Under the pieces are notes generated by a model. The model ran no database searches, was not told the origin of the DNA, and worked only from the letters and a program-made list of their open reading frames with translations. The position numbers and the translations under genes were made by a program. Below, piece by piece: positions 9,897-21,201 of a stretch of 64,000 nucleotides of DNA (positions are counted from its first letter, which is position 1; the number at the start of each line of letters is the position of its first letter). The stretch covers positions 2,170,001 through 2,234,000 of the forward strand of contig CP051142.1 of the NCBI GenBank assembly GCA_001592805.2. Reading direction: 5' to 3'. The DNA comes from Peltaster fructicola. Taxonomy: Eukaryota; Ascomycota; Dothideomycetes.

Positions 9897-12800
9897 TTAC
9901 AACTTCGCCTTGCCTCCCTCAAGAAGCTCAGCACCGGCACCCGAGATGGCAAGCTTGCCGGTCTCTTTGACCTTGCTCTGGAAGATGACAGTATTGCCCT
10001 CTTTCCACAGCTCAGTCACCAGAGTTTGTCCTGGAAGAACCGAGCCCGCGAAGCGCACCTTGATGCTCTTGTATTGGCCGTATGTCTTCAGGACAGCCTT
10101 GCCGGCAATACCGAAGAAGCACAATCCGTGAAGAATTGGCACATCGAAGCCGCCAACCTTGCTGAACTCTGGGTCAACGTGCAGAGGGTTGCGGTCTCCC
10201 GAGAGTCGGTAGACTGCGGCCTGCTCCTCTGTGGTCTTCTCCTCGACGACGGCGTCTGGAGCACGCTTTGGTGGTGCGTAGGCCTTAGTGGCAGCACCAC
10301 GGTCTGCACCCTTGGCTGGACCACCGAAGCCGCCTGAGCCACGCACGAAGATTGTAGACTCGTTGTAGAAGAGCTCCTTGCCGCTGTTCTTGTCCTTGGT
10401 GACCGAACCAGTGACCAGGACACCTCCCTTGCCCTTGTCAAGGACTTCGACCAGTCGTGGGTAGGAGACAGTTGTCGCCTCTGTTGGGATAGGGAAGCTG
10501 CGGATCTCGAGGTACTGCTCACCGTGAAGAAGCATCATTGGTGAGAAGTTAGGAAGGACGTCACCCATGCTGAATGGTGCGACAGCGTTAAAGGTTGGAA
10601 TGACACCGAATGTTGGAAGAGGCTGGAAGTCGTCGGCGTTCTCGTAGACGTACTTGAGTTCATCACGCTTAGCACCAACACCAAGGTCTAAATCTGTTAG
10701 TTGCTGCTTATGTCATAGCACGTGCAGGACTCACTGTAAAGGAGAACGTCCTTGTCGTCGTAGGCGAACTCAGTGCCCTCTGCTTGAGCCTTCTTGGCCT
10801 CCTCGATGTTCTTGCGGATGGTAGCGCTCTCATCCTCCTCTTCTGCCGGAGCCTCCTCGGACTCCGAAGACTTGTTGTCCAAGTTCGACATGATCTTTCC
10901 AGTACCGGCACTTGGATCGTCTGGGTTGTCGGTCTCACCATTCTCGAAGTCCACGATCTTCTCGAACTTGGCCTTGATGGCTTCTGGAGTGAGCTTAACG
11001 TCGACTGGGAAGCCAACACCCTCAGATCGCTGCCACCTGGTCTCACCAACCCATCCAGATCCTACCTCGAAGAGGCGTCCGGTTGCTGGTTCTGGGACTT
11101 CGTCTGAGCAGAGCAGAAGGACAAGTGGTGCTATGTAGTCAGGCTTGAATGCCTGGACCAGCTCCTCTGGAAGGATAGTTGCAGTCATCGCAGTACCTGC
11201 ATTTGGAGCAATGGTGTTGACCAGGATGTTATGCTTGGCTCCCTCACGTGCCAAAGCTCGTGAGAAACCTAGGATACCACATTTTGCTGCAGCGTAGTTG
11301 GCCTGGCCTAGAGGAGAACGTGTTAGCTTTAGTAGAACCTTCTAGGAAGGGAAATCTCGCACCAAAGTTGCCGTAGACTCCACTCGTGGATGTAGTGTTC
11401 ACGATCCTGCCGTACTTCTGCTTGAGCATGTATGGCCAAGCGGCCTTAGACACCTTGTAGGTACCACGGAGGTGAACATCCATAACCTGCTTGAACTGCG
11501 TGTCGTCCATGTTAGCGAAGGCCTTGTCCCTGAGGATACCAGCGTTGTTGATGATGATGTCGATGCGGCCGTAGGCATCGATGGCAGCCTTGACTACAGC
11601 ATCTCCATCTTCTGCACTCGCCTTGACACCAACGGCTTGACCACCAAGTTTCTTGATCTCGTTGACAACATCGTCTGGGTTCATCAGATCGTTGACGACC
11701 ACCTTTGCACCGTACTTGGCGAAGTTCAAGCAGTAGATGCGTCCGATACCCGCACCACCTCCAGTGACAAGAACAACCTTGTCATTGAAGACAATGCCCT
11801 TATCAGATTGGTTGGCTGACAGCTCATTGGCGTTCTCCAGAAGCTCAATGAAGTTGGCAGGTCCCGTTGGGTATTCTGGCTCTGAGAAGTCGCTGACCTC
11901 TTCCCATCTCTTGAGAAGAGCACCTGGCGTGAAGGTTGGGTCTGCCTTGAAGAGCGCACCCTTTGCTCGCTCCCAGCGGAGTTTAGCAACATGTCCTCCT
12001 CCGACTTCGAAGATAGATCCGTTCTCAGACACGTTTGAGGAGTGGGTGAGGTATCCAACGAGTGGAACAACCCACTCTGGTCCAAGGAGTGCTAGGACCT
12101 CTGGTGGCATAACAGTCTCGGTCATTCTTGATGCTGCGATTGGTGCGATGACGTTGCTGAGAATGTTGTACTTGGCGCCCTCCTTTGCGAGTGTCTCGGT
12201 GAATCCAACCATTGCCAGCTTGGCTGCAGAGTAGTTGGTCTGACCAAAGTTGCCGAATAATCCTGCCGCTGAGGCTGTGTTGATCACTCTGCCGTACTTC
12301 TGCTTGCGGAAGTGAGGCCATGCAGCACGTGCGCACTTGTATGCACCATACACATGGACGTTCATGATGAGGTCCCAGTCCTGATCCTTCATGTTCTTGA
12401 AGGACACATCGCGCAGGATACCTGCGTTGTTGATCAGGATATCGACTCTTCCAAAGTTGCTGATAGCTGTCTCAATGATCTTGTCACCGAACTCGACAGA
12501 GTCGTAGTTGGCGGCGGCCTTGCCTCCAGCAGCCTTGATCTCGTTGACAACGGCATCTGCGGCCTGCACTACGTTAGTGAGTTGGTCTAGGAGCGGGGGT
12601 ATGGATCGTATAGTGGTGTCATAGCTTCATTGACAGAGTGATGTAGAAATGTTGTAATGATGGTGGAGGGAGGGAAATATGAGGTGGTGATATTGATGCG
12701 GTCCTCGAGATCAAAGCTTTAGACACACCTTTGTTCCACCTCCTTCACCCTTGTGAGAACCTCCAAGATCGTTGACAACGACTGCGGCTCCTCGGGAAGC

Positions 12801-12936
12801 GTAGTAGAGAGCGTATGCCTTGCCCTGTGAGGTGTTAGCAGGTAAAGATAGTTGCAAGAGCTCGACGAACAAGACCACCACCACTGCCGGTGACGACCAC
12901 AACCTGGCCGTCGTATCGGATGTCTTCTCCTGCCAT
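9897..12936 (-). CDS. FOX2: Peroxisomal multifunctional beta-oxidation enzyme (FOX2/MFE-2)
   Basis: Carries out the second and third steps of fatty-acid beta-oxidation: 2-enoyl-CoA hydration and 3-hydroxyacyl-CoA dehydrogenation. Predicted 908 residues. Two short-chain dehydrogenase domains come first: one at about 10-290 with TGSGGGLG and YSAAK, the other at about 310-590 with TGGGAGIG and YAAAK. A MaoC/hydratase-2 domain follows at about 640-900 with the signature [17 protein letters not shown]. The protein ends in GGKAKL, so the C-terminal tripeptide AKL is a type 1 peroxisome targeting signal. Introns: 12825-12870, 12564-12728 (165 nt, the longest), 11308-11362 and 10688-10734; exon lengths sum to a multiple of three. 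Start ATG 12934-12936 encodes [10 protein letters not shown]. The full tripartite layout is the usual fungal one. Confidence 0.97.
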
Positions 12937-13889
12937 GCTTGTTTATGAGATGTGTAGACAAACAAGAAGATGATGGAGAGGTAGAATAAGGACAATGGTG
13001 TTTCGATAAAGCGAATTGATCACCTGCTGAAGCATGTGAGAGAAAGCCGAGGTTGATTCCGCCGCATCTACCCTACTGTCGGCATGGTTACGTCGATGCG
13101 ATCTGCCTCGGACTCACCCGTACGACGAACGAAGGCTCTGTGATTCATGATCACGGTGATCCATCGTCTCATCTCCGAGCTTTCTATGCGTCTGTAGCGA
13201 CTATCACGAGACTTGCTGCGTCGATAGTTGGGTTGCTGAATGCTGCTGGCAGCACACTGATGAGATCAATGAGCTAGCTTATGCTAAAACAAAAGTGTTT
13301 GGATACTGCAGAGGGTCGGTCTCGTCTACGAGCATCTACACATTGTTCATGAAAAGATTTCACAACAACGCAAAGGTCAGCACTGCTGCAGGCGTGTCAG
13401 TCCCACCGAATGCATGTCCGCAGAGCTGAGACGCATACAACATTTAAGATGCTGTTGCTGCGGTTTGACGACGCCCTGCACATAATTCAACACCGTTATG
13501 TTGGAGAATGATAGGCCGGATATTGCTAGACCTTGATGTGGAGTACAGTCGTTCAGATATAGTCAAATGCAGCCTTCCAGCATTGTGAGTAGAACTGGTA
13601 ATGGCGGAGATGCTCGCTTGGAAGTCATGCGAGACCAAGACGTCTATTGCTCATTCGTGTTAACACGATGGCGTCGACGACCAGTCCAGAACTCTATAGT
13701 AAGGGTCGAATCGTAGGCCCGCAGTCAAGCCATACGAGAACTCCTGCTGAGCTCGCTCGGAAATCTGTCGAGGTACGTGCCATGGTGGTGACAATGGGCA
13801 TGCAGTTTTCGGTCCTACCCAGTCTGTGATCAGGCTCTTCCTCTTGCACAGATCCAGCCTGTTCTTCAGCCTCTTGCAGATCATCCTAG
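12937..13889. other. Intergenic: FOX2 promoter side and 3' side of the TDA10-type kinase
   Basis: Only short open frames of about 60-75 codons on both strands, overlapping one another and without recognisable similarity. Presumed to contain the FOX2 promoter. Confidence 0.45.
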
Positions 13890-14978
13890 CTATAGCTTGA
13901 CTACCTCTTGTACTCTTCTATCCTTATCAACCTTGAGACGTAGTTGTTTGCCGGACTCTTCGAAGATACCGTCATCAAGGACCTGAGTATAGAGCTCATA
14001 AGCAGGATAGTCTAGCAGCGGTGAGAGGCGGCCGATCAAGCATCAAGAGAGACTCACAGCCATCCACAAACCGCAAGACTTGCTCGTCTGTCATGCCAGT
14101 ACCTCTTTCTCTTCGGAGAGCAGTTTCTTGCTGTAATCGCCAGTCGTACACGTATAGAGGGTTTTCTGCAGCTCTGCTAAAGGTCAACGAAGATCAAGAC
14201 ATCCATGGTAGACCAACATCTGGACGAAGCATGAGAAGCGGCTGTGTACAGGTTAGCGTATATTCACAATGTAATGTTCTGCTCACTTTGTGAACACATC
14301 ATACGCCTTCAAAGCGTTATTGACGAACTCAAGGCTGGATATTTCGTGCTTTCCAAGCTGTCCGCTGTACGTGCTGTCATTGGCATATGCTTGTCTGGCG
14401 ACCTGCCACAGCTGTCGTAACCGTTGGGACGGCAGCGACCTGAAACCTACACACCATCCTTCGAATATCACAACATCAACAGGTTGTTGACCTGCTGGGT
14501 TGACGAGCTCCCACTCACTGCCAGGTCTCCGGTTACCGGCGCCCTTGAACGCGGATTTGTCATAAGATGGAAGTTTGATATCACTCCTGCGTTTTTCAAG
14601 AGCATCAAAGAGCTCGGCTCCCAGTTGTATGTCGTGTGTCGATGGTTGTCCTCGGTGTTGGACCAAAGGATTGTCAGGATGAGCCTGTGCAAGTGCTACT
14701 TGATCGTCATGTTTGAGATAGAGATCATCGATGGACAGGACGAGGGTCGACAAGCTGTGTGGCGGTGACGTGAGCACGGAGCGAAGTGTTTCGACCTACC
14801 TTGCCTCAGCATGTGCTTCTCACCATACTGACAGGCTCACCAGTGTTGTCTTCCCGGCGCCTTGCACTCCTTGCAAACCGACGAAGAACGGAGCTTTCTG
14901 CTGTTGTTGGTGCACCTGGAGTCGTTGCAGGATGAAAGGTATACAATGCTTCGACTTGTCGTCAACGATAGCAGCCAT
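13890..14978 (-). CDS. TDA10: TDA10/GlxK-like P-loop kinase (probable D-glycerate 3-kinase family)
   Basis: ATP-dependent kinase of the glycerate-kinase/uridine-kinase fold. Predicted 302 residues, five exons. Walker A is GLQGVQGAGKTTL near residue 35. VVIFEGWCVGF and the downstream YVYDWRLQQE and GMTDEQVLRFVDGYYPAYELYT blocks are typical of TDA10. Introns 14796-14840, 14242-14286, 14174-14217 and 14012-14057 (44-46 nt each) restore every conserved block and give a length that is a multiple of three; the third exon is only 24 nt. I prefer the ATG at 14978 (AACATGGCT) over one 42 nt upstream because family members begin just before the IVDDKSKH block. The substrate of fungal TDA10 is not firmly established, so glycerate is an inference. 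Confidence 0.85.
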
Positions 14979-15174
14979 GTTTGACAAGCATCTCGACAAC
15001 CGGAGCGACAGTTGGTGCATACAGCAGCATGTATGAGCTAGAGACTGCTATGAATCAGCCCTCATCCCGATGACACATCGTCGTTCCTGCATGACCCCTC
15101 CGCGCCGATATTCGCAATTCGTGGGTCAAAGAATCTTTCCTTCTTCGCACAACTAACTACCTATGCTCACGACC

Positions 15175-15180
15175 TTTATA
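15175..15180 (+). promoter_or_regulatory. Possible TATA element of the cystathionine lyase gene
   Basis: TTTATA about 106 bp upstream of the start codon, within a pyrimidine-rich region. Position and sequence fit, but a six-base match is weak. Confidence 0.3.
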
Positions 15181-15285
15181 CCGACCCAGACGAAGCACCT
15201 GAAGACTTCGCCCATCATTCCCTACCCATAATCAAACAGCGTTGTGGTCTCTAGCCCACACTAAAAAACTACCTCTCGCACCAAG

Positions 15286-16611
15286 ATGTCGAATGACACC
15301 ATCCCTAATGGCATTGGCAAGGCAATGAGACACCTAGACCTTGACGGTCACGATCTCCCTCCTTCTCCTGCGTCGTCAAGCCCTTCGACCGGCAAGAAGT
15401 ACTCTCTGGCCACCGAGCTGGTCTACACCGAGAGCAATGATCAATTCAACGCCTCAAGCGTGCCCATCTACCAAACCGCCACATTCAAAGGAGGACCGGG
15501 ACAAGAGTATGACTATACACGATCAGGAAATCCAACGAGGACACACTTGGAGCGTCACTTGGCCAAGATCATGAACGCAAACAGAGCATTGGTTGTAAGC
15601 TCAGGCATGGGCGCATGCGATGTCATCACCAGATTGCTCAAACCAGGAGACGAGGTTGTCACTGGAGATGACCTCTACGGCGGCACCAACAGACTGCTTA
15701 CATACCTGAAGAACAACGGCGGCATCAATGTCATTCATGTTGACACTACCAAGCTGGAGGCTGTGCAGGCTGTACTAAGTCCAAAGACTGCAATGGTGCT
15801 GTTGGAATCGCCCACGAACCCTCTTATCAAGATTGTCGACATTGGTGGCATCTCTACTGCTGCGCACAACGCAAACCCTGCCGCTATCGTAGCCGTGGAC
15901 AACACTATGCTCTCACCATATCTTCAGAACCCGTTGGACCTTGGTGCAGATATTGTCTATGAATCTGGCACCAAGTACTTGTCGGGACATCACGATGTCA
16001 TGGCAGGCGTTATTGGTGTGAACGACACTTCGCTCGCTGAGCGACTGTACTTCATGATCAACTCCACTGGCGTTGGGTTGTCTCCTTTTGACAGCTGGCT
16101 CCTCCTACGTGGTATCAAGACACTGGCTGTACGTATGGACAAGCAACAAGCCAATGCCATGGCTATTGCAACCTTCCTGGAGACACGCGGTTTCAAGGTT
16201 AGATTTCCTGGTCTAAAGTCGCATCCACAATACGCACTTCACTGGAGCCAAGCACGAGGAGCTGGCGCAGTCCTAAGCTTTGAGACAGGCTCAATCGCAT
16301 TATCCGAGCGCATCGTGGAGTCAACGCGCCTTTGGGGCATCAGTGTCTCATTCGGCTGTGTCAACAGCTTGATCAGCATGCCCTGCCGTATGAGCCACGC
16401 AAGCATTGATCCAGCGACCAGGAAAGAGCGTGCTTTGCCAGAGGACATCATCAGGCTTTGTGTTGGTATCGAGGATCTGTCGGATTTGTTGGACGACCTG
16501 TCTCAAGCACTTGTGCGTGCTGGAGCTGTCAAGCTCACCGAGGGAGGCTTTGTTGCCATCCCGGTGAAGGGTGAGAGTAGCACTACAAAGCAAGTTATCG
16601 ATGAACCTTGA
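15286..16611 (+). CDS. STR3: Cystathionine beta-lyase
   Basis: PLP enzyme of the trans-sulfuration family that splits cystathionine to homocysteine, pyruvate and ammonia on the way to methionine. 441 residues in one exon. Cofactor-binding and active-site blocks: YDYTRSGNPTR (about residue 76), SSGMGACD, TGDDLYGGTNR, AVDNTMLSPYLQNPL, and the PLP lysine K230 in SGTKYLSGHHD. The SPFDSWLLLRGIKTL block is also intact. About 40 extra, Ser/Pro-rich residues precede the core, as in other filamentous fungal beta-lyases. Cystathionine gamma-lyase is the main alternative because the folds are alike; length and the N-terminal extension favour the beta-lyase. Confidence 0.87.
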   Translation: MSNDTIPNGIGKAMRHLDLDGHDLPPSPASSSPSTGKKYSLATELVYTESNDQFNASSVPIYQTATFKGGPGQEYDYTRSGNPTRTHLERHLAKIMNANRALVVSSGMGACDVITRLLKPGDEVVTGDDLYGGTNRLLTYLKNNGGINVIHVDTTKLEAVQAVLSPKTAMVLLESPTNPLIKIVDIGGISTAAHNANPAAIVAVDNTMLSPYLQNPLDLGADIVYESGTKYLSGHHDVMAGVIGVNDTSLAERLYFMINSTGVGLSPFDSWLLLRGIKTLAVRMDKQQANAMAIATFLETRGFKVRFPGLKSHPQYALHWSQARGAGAVLSFETGSIALSERIVESTRLWGISVSFGCVNSLISMPCRMSHASIDPATRKERALPEDIIRLCVGIEDLSDLLDDLSQALVRAGAVKLTEGGFVAIPVKGESSTTKQVIDEP

Positions 16612-16926
16612 TATGATGTATAAAGTGTAATCCTTGGAACGAAAGGTCCTGTGGCTTGACTACAGATACGTATGTGGCATGATATAATGCTCATAGTGTC
16701 CAGCGAGGCACTGGATGTCGAGATTGTCTTGGAAAATGTGATGGTTCAAAGCTCTAGCATGGACAATAATGTGGTATGGATGAAAATGTCCCCCAGACAT
16801 GTCATCACTACAGCATAGAGAATAATTCTGTGAAGCATAGTATACGCTTTCAGTTATTCGCACTCTTCAAGATCATAGCAGTATGTAGTGTACATTCATA
16901 GAGCATGACCATCACTATGTTGTGCT
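16612..16926. other. Short intergenic stretch between convergent genes
   Basis: Holds the two 3' ends of cystathionine lyase and malate dehydrogenase. Locally AT-richer than the coding flanks; no gene seen. Confidence 0.5.
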
Positions 16927-18141
16927 CTATGGGTTCTCAGCAACGAACTTGACGCCCTTCTGGATGTTTGGTCCGAGCTGCTGGACAGCGACGTCGATGA
17001 GCTTCTGCTCGTGCTCCGTGACCTGACCGATAGGGTGGATCTTGCTGACGCCCTCTGGGCCAAGCTCGATGTTGGTTGCAAAGTAGTTCACACCCTTGTC
17101 CTGGAACAGTGGTGACTCGACGTAGGCTGGCTCAATGACACCCTTCTCTCCCTGTGCAGCCTTGAGGAGAGACTCAGCAAAGCGAGCGGCAGCCATTGCC
17201 ATGGAAAGTGTAGCAGATCCAGCACCGCCCTTGGCTTGCACGACCTCGTCTCCACCGAACTGGACACGCTTAACGTATGCATCACGCTCTGCACCTTCAA
17301 GGTTGTGTCCGCTCTGGCTGAGCAGAGGGACAATAGTCTCTCCACTGTGGCCTCCTACGACTGTGACGTTCTCGTTGGCTGGGTCCGATCCCTTCACCTG
17401 GCTAATGAAACGACTTGCGCGAACAACATCGAGAGTTGTTACACCGAAAAGCTTCTTGGGGTTGTAGACACCCTTGCTCTTGAAAACTTCGGCAGTGATG
17501 GGCACAGTGCTGTTGACTGGGTTGGCGATCACCAGGATGTGAGCGTCTGGGCAGTGCTCTGCACAGGACTTGGCAAGATCCCGAATGATGCTGGCGTTTG
17601 TGTTGAAAAGATCTAAGCATTGTAAGTCAACCGATTCTTTACTCATTCTTCTCGCTCTTTCGCGTGGAGTACGCACCATCTCGTGTCATTCCAGGCTTAC
17701 GCGGCACACCTTGTTTCGTCCATTAGTATCCTGAAAAGATAAGAGAAGAGTAAGTGAGACATACCAGCAGGAATCAGAACGATCTCTGCGCCCTTCAGGC
17801 ACTCAGCGATACCACCTGCCTTGCCATCTGGCTCGTATCCAGTGACCTACAATTCATCAGCAATGCCCAATGCCTTGCTAGACGTTCTCTTCTCAGTCGA
17901 AACATACAGTGCTTTTGGTGTTGACGTGTCCAACGTCAGCCGCAACACCGGGTGAGCCGCGAATGTCGAAGAGTGCCAGATCGCTCACTCGTGGGTTGAG
18001 CTTGAGAAGGAGGGACAATGGCTGGCCAATACCTCCACCTGCACCAAGGACAGCTACCTTGGTAAGTTGTGAAGGCGAAGAGGAGAAAGCCCTGCGGCCA
18101 ACAGCGCCGAGGACTGATGAAGCTTGACGAGCAGCGAACAT
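16927..18141 (-). CDS. MDH1: Mitochondrial malate dehydrogenase
   Basis: NAD-dependent malate to oxaloacetate step of the citric-acid cycle, mitochondrial matrix. Predicted 344 residues from four exons. A positively charged, Ser/Ala-rich presequence occupies about residues 1-28. Then come the nucleotide-binding loop [11 protein letters not shown], the [15 protein letters not shown] block, [17 protein letters not shown] with the substrate arginines, and the catalytic histidine in [13 protein letters not shown]. The C-terminus is KFVAENP, not a peroxisome signal, which supports a mitochondrial site. Introns 17847-17907, 17710-17764 and 17613-17676. The true ATG is at 18139-18141; an in-frame GTG 9 nt upstream is not a start. 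Convergent with cystathionine lyase. Confidence 0.96.
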
Positions 18142-18384
18142 GATGAACACAATTTGATGACAATGGTGGTTGTTGAAAAAGATTGTTTCGCAGACGAAGG
18201 TAGCTGTTTCCCCGTCCGAAGACGCCCGTCATGTCGGTTTCGAGCTTTGACCACCTCCGAATCCAGATAGCCGAGCAGAGGATGATACCGAAGCACGTGC
18301 TACAATTTCACAAGACAAGACACTTTCATATGTTCTATCATGCATGCGCCTGTTACTTCGCCATGCTGTATGCCGTTCTATAGA

Positions 18385-20714
18385 TTAGGCCTCCTCAACC
18401 TCTGGTTTGACATCACCATCAGCAGGAGCATCAGTCATTTCCTCGTCGGGCTTCTCAGCCTTCTTGGCTTCCTCCTCTGCCTTGCGCTTCTCCTCAGCCT
18501 TCTTCTCCTCCTCAGCACGTCGCTTGGCAGCTTCCTCAGCTTTCTGTCGTCGAGCATCTTCTTCCTCCTGTCGCTTGTCGTTGAATCGCTGAATGATAGG
18601 CCCTGCTGCCGAGCGAAGCTCGTCGATCTTGGCGACATACTGTCCTTTCGTGGCATCATCGCCCTCGTCGTACAACCAATCCTGCGAATGTCAGCATAGT
18701 CGGGGGGCTACAGGATCAACATACCTCAAGCTGCTCGCACTTAGCCTTGACGGCCTCCTTCTCTGTTTCGCTTGCGAAGTCGGCGTAACCATTCGACTCG
18801 TATGGCTCATCGACCTTGTTGCGGAGAGAGTAGATCTCCGTCTCGAGCTCGTTCTTCTTCTCTTCAGTCTCGCCAACAAGCTTGTCCTCAGACTGCATCT
18901 GAGCTTCGGCCTCGAAGTAGCGATCCTTGACGGCTTGATCGAGCGATGCAGTCGCTGCAATGATGGGAAGATCGCCCTTGCGCACCTGCTTCTTGACCTT
19001 GCGTGTCTTTGGCGCAGCTTTGTCATCGGTCTCCATCTAGCACTGTCAGTCATGTCAGATCATGTTATGGGACTAATCACTCACCTCGTCCTTCTCTGGC
19101 ACAGGCTCTTCAACTTCCTGCTCCTCCACGAAGTATCCCTGCTCGATGTTCAGGATACCGTGTAAGTTGAGTCGTGCCTTCAGCTTGCAGATCATGAAAT
19201 CATCCTTTGCCTCAGCCTTGACATTCTTGACTGTGAATCGTCCAATCCATGGATTCGTCTTGCCCGGAAGGACTTCTGGCTTGGCGTACTTGGCCTCGAG
19301 ATCGAAGTTCTGCTTGCGATAGAAAGTGAGGATCTTGGTCGATGGCATGGCGTTACCCTTGTTGAACACTGTCAGGGAAGTGTCCTCGTCTGGAATGTCG
19401 GGCGACTTCTCCCATGTGAACTCGATAGGGTAGTTGACGACATCCTGCACGCTGAAGTCGCGCACACGGAAGACCGGTGATAGGATCGCGCAGCGGAAGG
19501 CACAGCCTCGTGCTATAGCCTCGTCAGCGTTGAGAGTGTAGGAGAGCGTCTTTCCAACGAAGAAGTCGGCAATGGCCTTCTTCAGTGCAGGCACTCGCGT
19601 GCAGCCACCAACGAGCTCAACGAAGTCAATGTCGTCCGCTGTAAGCTTGGCATCTGCTAGGGCTTGCTCCAGAGGCTTTGTGGCGCGCTGCAGAAGTGGC
19701 TGAACCAGTTCCTCGAGCTCCTCGCGCTTCAAGAACCCGCTGACATCGATGTCATTCATCAACATCTCAATGTTGATTGGAGCTCCAGCGTTGGCAGAAA
19801 GAACCTTCTTCATCTTCTCAACAGCTGCCGCCACACGGACCTTGGCCTTGTCCTTTGTGTAGAAATCAATCTTGTGCTTCTCTTGGAACTGCTTTCGGAA
19901 GTGGTCCATGATAGCCTTATCGAAGTTTCGTCCTCCAAAGTGTCTGTCCCATGCTGTGGAAATGACCTTGAGCTCACCCTTTCGGAACTCACAGATCGAT
20001 GCAGTGTAGTTGCTGTAGCCAATGTCGATGAAGCACACCCGTCGTGGCTTCTCCTCTGCGCTTGGGAGGTCAAGCTTTGTGATACCATATCCAAGAGCTG
20101 TTGCTGTGGTCTCGTTCATAAGACAGAGCACCTTGATACCGGCGGTCTCTGCGGCATCCAGTATGCATCGTCTCTGTGCATCTGCATACCAAGCTGGAAT
20201 CGCAATAACCATGTCGTTGACTGGAAGCTTCAGCTCGGCAGAAGCGGTCTGCTTTGCCTTGGTGAGGAACATGGCTGCCAGCTGTGTTGCTGTAAATACA
20301 GCCTTCTCGCCCTTGTATGTGACCTGTGCTGCAATCTGTCCTTCATGCTCAACAAGTGGTACTGCAAGGAAGTCTTTCTCAATCTCAACATCTGGATCGT
20401 GTATCGAGCGGCCGGCGAGGCGGGTGAGGGAGCCAACGGTGTTCTTCAAGTTGGATACTTCGAGCGATTTCGCAGACTCTCCAAGGAATCTGTTCTTTGG
20501 TCCGAAACCAACGAGAGCACTATGAAGTTAGATATGGAGTGCATCGACATGGAGCAGACTTACGGTGTAGCTCTGTTGGAGACCTCGTTGACGAGGACAT
20601 CCACACCTTTATTCCTTGCAGCTGCCTACGAATGTTAGCAGGTTGCTCGCATGTTGAGAATATACCTACGATGACAGCATTTTGCGTGCCGAAGTCAAGT
20701 CCAACGACAGACAT
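18385..20714 (-). CDS. hsp88: Hsp88, Hsp110/SSE-type chaperone
   Basis: Cytosolic Hsp70 relative that acts as nucleotide-exchange factor for Hsp70 and holds unfolded proteins. Predicted 716 residues, five exons. An Hsp70-type ATPase domain starts MSVVGLDFGTQ and contains NEVSNRATPALVGFG, LMNETTATALGYG, FIDIGYSN and VELVGGCTRVPALKKAI. A beta-sandwich domain and a long charged helical domain follow. The last 70 residues are dominated by Lys, Glu and Ala (coiled-coil or disordered) and end in an acidic DVKPEVEEA tail. Introns 20626-20669, 20520-20563, 19037-19084 and 18682-18724 (43-48 nt). It shares a 354-bp divergent promoter with a tiny cysteine-rich gene; two stress-response-type CCCCT matches lie in between. 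Confidence 0.95.
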
Positions 20715-21068
20715 GGTTGCAGGATGGTCGTTTTGTGGGAAGGGTGTGATAGTAGGATTTCGAGGAAGTTTGCGACCCGGGCTGCAATCAGTATCTGCTA
20801 TATGCCTTGTGTCAGGCGCGGGAACAACGTGGCAGCAGTGATTGTTTGTTTCTCACACCTCTTGGCAAAATAGTTTTGGCGAGAAGATGCTCGAAGGCCC
20901 CACGTCGACTACTGCGGGCCGCACGTGCCTCATTGGTCAATGTATCCGAGGAGGAGGGGCCCGATGATCAAGACTCATGTATGTGCCTCTTCCTTCGAGC
21001 TCATTCCAAGTTTCCTCACACATAATCCCCTGCTACAATCGACACAACTGTCAAGCAAGCTCAACACC
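20715..21068. promoter_or_regulatory. Divergent promoter between hsp88 and a cysteine-rich peptide gene
   Basis: Contains AGGGG at 20955-20959 and CCCCT at 21027-21031, both matches to the stress-response element core, and an ATTGG (inverted CCAAT) near 20933. I looked for heat-shock elements (alternating GAA/TTC units) and found only imperfect ones. The matches are short and could be chance. Confidence 0.35.
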
Positions 21069-21201
21069 ATGCATTCAGGAAGCTGTCCAAAGTGCGGCTC
21101 ATCCACGGGCGATTCGAAGACTTGTGGATCTTGCGGAGCAGTATGACTTTCCAGCGTTGTCCTTGGACCTCACTGATAACATCCAGACCTGCCCAGCATG
21201 A
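21069..21201 (+). CDS. 28-residue cysteine-rich peptide (split gene)
   Basis: Two exons, 21069-21140 and 21187-21201, joined across a 46-nt intron with a GTATGA donor, CTGAT branch site and ATCCAG acceptor. The product has two CxxC knuckles (C6-C9 and C19-C22) and a final C26 in the ending GATCPA. Without splicing the frame stops right after the second knuckle (CGSCGAV), so the intron adds the last cysteine. The pattern suggests a metal-binding mini zinc-ribbon or metallothionein-like peptide. I recall similar very small ascomycete proteins ending in CGATCP but cannot name a characterised one. Being divergent from hsp88 would fit a stress role; that is inference. Confidence 0.55.

Noticed and set aside
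14978-15020. Upstream ATG (15020) of the TDA10-type kinase as the start
   Set aside because: The extra 14 residues are unlike the family and the downstream ATG has the better context.
19664-20638. 324-codon plus-strand open frame opposite hsp88
   Set aside because: Antisense shadow; composition is the complement of a well-conserved chaperone and no domain is visible.
20715-21068. Heat-shock elements in the hsp88 promoter
   Set aside because: Only imperfect GAA/TTC units with wrong spacing were found.
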